DNA of 64,000 nt, from NCBI GenBank assembly GCA_029432815.1, contig JAROBA010000021.1, positions 1 through 64,000 of the forward strand. The letters are read 5' to 3'. Both the position numbers and the translations under genes were made by a program. This stretch comes from Pontiellaceae bacterium B1224. GTDB taxonomy: Bacteria; Verrucomicrobiota; Kiritimatiellia; Kiritimatiellales; Pontiellaceae. This document shows, piece by piece, positions 62,146 to 64,000 of the stretch. The stretch's first letter is position 1; every line of letters starts with the position of its first letter. The notes under the pieces are model-generated. The model did no database searches. It was not told the DNA's origin and was given only the letters and a program-made list of their open reading frames with translations.

Positions 62146-64000
62146 ATGGGGCTACTTAATTTGGGTATAAGCGGAGCAATCTGTTGTTTGGCTTTGGCGG
62201 CTTCTTCCGAGCCGGTTGTGAAGGTGGACTGGGAGCGGTTTCTGGCGCGGCACGATCTGGTTTGGACGGAAGCTCCGCAGTCGTGGCACGACGGGCCGTT
62301 TCTTGGCAACGGGATGCTCGGTTCCATGCTGCATCAGGTTGATGATCACACGCTGCGGATCAGTTTGGGTCGGGCGGACATGGAAGATCATCAGACCGCC
62401 GGCACAGCATTCATTGCCCAGTCGCGTCTGCCGAACGGCTATTTTACGCTGAAGACGGTCGGAAAAATCACCGGCTTTACCGGGAGGCTCGATCTCTACA
62501 ACGCCGAGACCCGTGTTCAGGTTCAGACCGAAAAAGGAACGATCGATCTGTTCGGCCTGGTTCACAGCGAGGATATGGTCATTTTTTACGAGCTTAAACC
62601 GTCCGCCGGTGAAGCGGAAATTCAGCTCGACTTTGTTCCGCTCAAGGCGATTGCGCCGGCGCGGCTGCAGGCGGAAATCGCCGTTGAGGAAAACGGAGAC
62701 AAAGCACCATCCAGCCGAAAGAAGTGGGCGTCCGCAAAATATACCTACAACCCCGACCCCGAATTAACGCAGATGGACGGCTGTTCGGTTTCGCGTCAGC
62801 CGTTGAAGGCCGGAGGCGAAAGCGGAACGGCGTGGATTGTGAAGGATGGAGCAGACGGGGCGAAACGACTCTACATTTCCATTGAGCACAGTTATCCGGA
62901 AGCCACGGCAACGGCCGATGCGGTTTCCAACCTTCGGAAAATCGAGAACGAACCGTTCGATCAGTTTATTTCCAGACATCGGAAGTGGTGGCACAATTAT
63001 TATCCGCTGAGTTTTATCAGCCTCGACGACACGCGCATGGAGAGTTTTTACTGGATTCAGGTTTATAAGTTCGGAGCTGGCGCGCGCAAAGGGCGGGCGT
63101 TCATGGACACGATGGGGCCGTGGATGGTGGAGGACACCGCCTGGGCGAACGGTTGGTTTAATCTGAACACGCAACTTTCCTATTGGTTTCTCAGCACGGC
63201 AAACCGCATGGAAGTGGCGGAAAGCCTCTTTTCTAAACTGGATGAAAAGCTGCCGCAGCTCATCGCTAACATGCCGGACGAATGTGGGGGTGAATGTGCA
63301 GGAATGGGTTCGATTGTTCCTCAAACTTTTATCAGTCATGTCGGCAAGGTCGGGAGTGGGTTTATGGGCGAGCTGCTGTGGACGTGCCATGATTATTGGC
63401 TGATGCTGGAGCGCACGATGGATGCGCAGCGCACAACGCAGCAGTTTTTCCCGCTGTTGAAAAAGTCGGTGAATACCTACCTGAGTTACAGCGTGGAGGG
63501 CGACGATGGCAACGTTCATCTGCCGCGCACCCGTTCACCGGAATATGGAAACGGGGAAGACTGCAACTTCAACCTGTCCCTGTTCCGCTGGGGATTGGCG
63601 ACGCTCATCGAAATTGACGAGCGCTACGACCTGAACGATCCGCAGCTTGCGCAATGGCAGGATGTATATGCGCGGCTGGTTGATTATCCGGTGAATGAAA
63701 ACGGCTTCATGGTCGCGAAGGATTTTCCGTTCGAACAGTCGCACCGTCACTACTCGCATCTGATGATGATTTATCCGCTGTGCGAAATTAATATCGACCA
63801 GCCTGAAAACCGCGAGCTGATTGCCAAATCGGTGGACCATTGGATCAATTATCCGGGCACGGGAAACGCGGGTTATTCCTGGAGCGCAGCGGCGGCAATG
63901 TATGCGCTGCAGGGTGACGGTGAAAAGGCGGCTGAATACCTGAATATCTTCATGAAGATGCAGCGGCTCTATCCCAATAATCCGGCGAAGATTTGGTGCA
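62146..64000 (+). CDS. secreted GH95-like glycoside hydrolase (3' end outside window)
   Basis: An open frame of 618 codons running off the right edge; a full-length protein would need roughly 170 more. The start ATG 62146 follows AGGGTG and opens a signal-like segment (about 1-21). It is a paralogue of the protein at 519: GNGMLGSML, RKWWHNYYPLSFI, SPE with Glu466, HRHYSHL from His533. Here the active-site strand reads NLNTQLSYW (Asn339, Asn341), the canonical GH95 N-x-N, whereas the other copy has D-L-N. Insertions around 185-205 also distinguish it. It has its own promoter block and may begin another operon. Confidence 0.82.
   Translation, partial: MGLLNLGISGAICCLALAASSEPVVKVDWERFLARHDLVWTEAPQSWHDGPFLGNGMLGSMLHQVDDHTLRISLGRADMEDHQTAGTAFIAQSRLPNGYFTLKTVGKITGFTGRLDLYNAETRVQVQTEKGTIDLFGLVHSEDMVIFYELKPSAGEAEIQLDFVPLKAIAPARLQAEIAVEENGDKAPSSRKKWASAKYTYNPDPELTQMDGCSVSRQPLKAGGESGTAWIVKDGADGAKRLYISIEHSYPEATATADAVSNLRKIENEPFDQFISRHRKWWHNYYPLSFISLDDTRMESFYWIQVYKFGAGARKGRAFMDTMGPWMVEDTAWANGWFNLNTQLSYWFLSTANRMEVAESLFSKLDEKLPQLIANMPDECGGECAGMGSIVPQTFISHVGKVGSGFMGELLWTCHDYWLMLERTMDAQRTTQQFFPLLKKSVNTYLSYSVEGDDGNVHLPRTRSPEYGNGEDCNFNLSLFRWGLATLIEIDERYDLNDPQLAQWQDVYARLVDYPVNENGFMVAKDFPFEQSHRHYSHLMMIYPLCEINIDQPENRELIAKSVDHWINYPGTGNAGYSWSAAAAMYALQGDGEKAAEYLNIFMKMQRLYPNNPAKIWC

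Noticed and set aside
1-64000. SusC/SusD pair, CRISPR array, tRNA, rRNA, transposase or integrase
   Set aside because: None found: no long direct-repeat/spacer series, no transposase-like proteins and no recognisable stable RNA genes.

Overview
The window reads as a polysaccharide-degradation locus from a marine or sediment bacterium of the PVC superphylum, most likely a Kiritimatiellota (Pontiella-like) organism. The assignment rests on several traits seen together: S1 sulfatases with Cys-type formylglycine motifs, PEP-CTERM proteins, very large secreted proteins with autotransporter-type beta repeats, Tat-exported GH116-like enzymes, an SHD1 domain, and no SusC/SusD pair. I assign the phylum from gene content only; no rRNA or other marker is present.

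Layout. 519-5905 (+): GH95-like enzyme, GH43-CBM6 enzyme and sulfatase. 6051-10647 (+): a TonB-like anchored protein with a VWA-like domain, an alpha/beta-hydrolase esterase and a sulfatase. 10736-14307 (+): GH115 and GH28. 14308-16953 (-): a LuxR-type response regulator and a histidine kinase with a periplasmic discoidin-like sensor. 17075-19870 (-): a secreted beta-repeat protein, divergent from 20203-22056 (+), a second TonB-like anchored protein with PA14-like and SHD1 domains. 22236-27127 (+): a TIM-barrel-like enzyme of unrecognised family and a CBM35-like companion. 27439-33837 (+): a 2132-residue protein with three different esterase domains. 34047-35351 (+): a third TonB-like/VWA protein. 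35551-51764 (+): a long probable operon with GH116, a jelly-roll protein, two PhoD-like phosphatases, an esterase with an NPCBM-like domain, an SGNH-esterase-sulfatase fusion and a second GH116. 52070-58991 (+): two PEP-CTERM proteins flanking a 1674-residue CotH/lamin-tail protein. 59142-62012: a third GH116. 62146 to the right edge: a second GH95-like gene, truncated by the window.

How the genes fit together. Sulfatases, several acyl-esterases, an alpha-glucuronidase (GH115), fucosidase/galactosidase-type GH95, GH28, GH43 and GH116 would together strip sulfate, acyl, uronate and fucose/galactose-type decorations from a complex sulfated heteropolysaccharide, probably algal. The exact glycan cannot be read from sequence. 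Nearly every enzyme carries a Sec or Tat signal, so the chemistry is periplasmic or extracellular.

The most striking non-coding results are two repeated DNA signals. First, thirteen start regions carry an identically spaced 43-bp promoter block: an imperfect dyad CCTNNAWANGNAGG (consensus), then ATA/ATT/ATG, exactly 20 nt, then a TANNNT -10 box. This points to one shared activator for the whole locus. Second, a 15-bp palindrome TTCCAANNNTTGGAA occurs eight times perfectly, both between and inside genes, far above chance. Three eroded or truncated genes and two module-shuffling events (a LamG/PhoD array and the esterase fusions) show that the locus is evolving by duplication and fusion.
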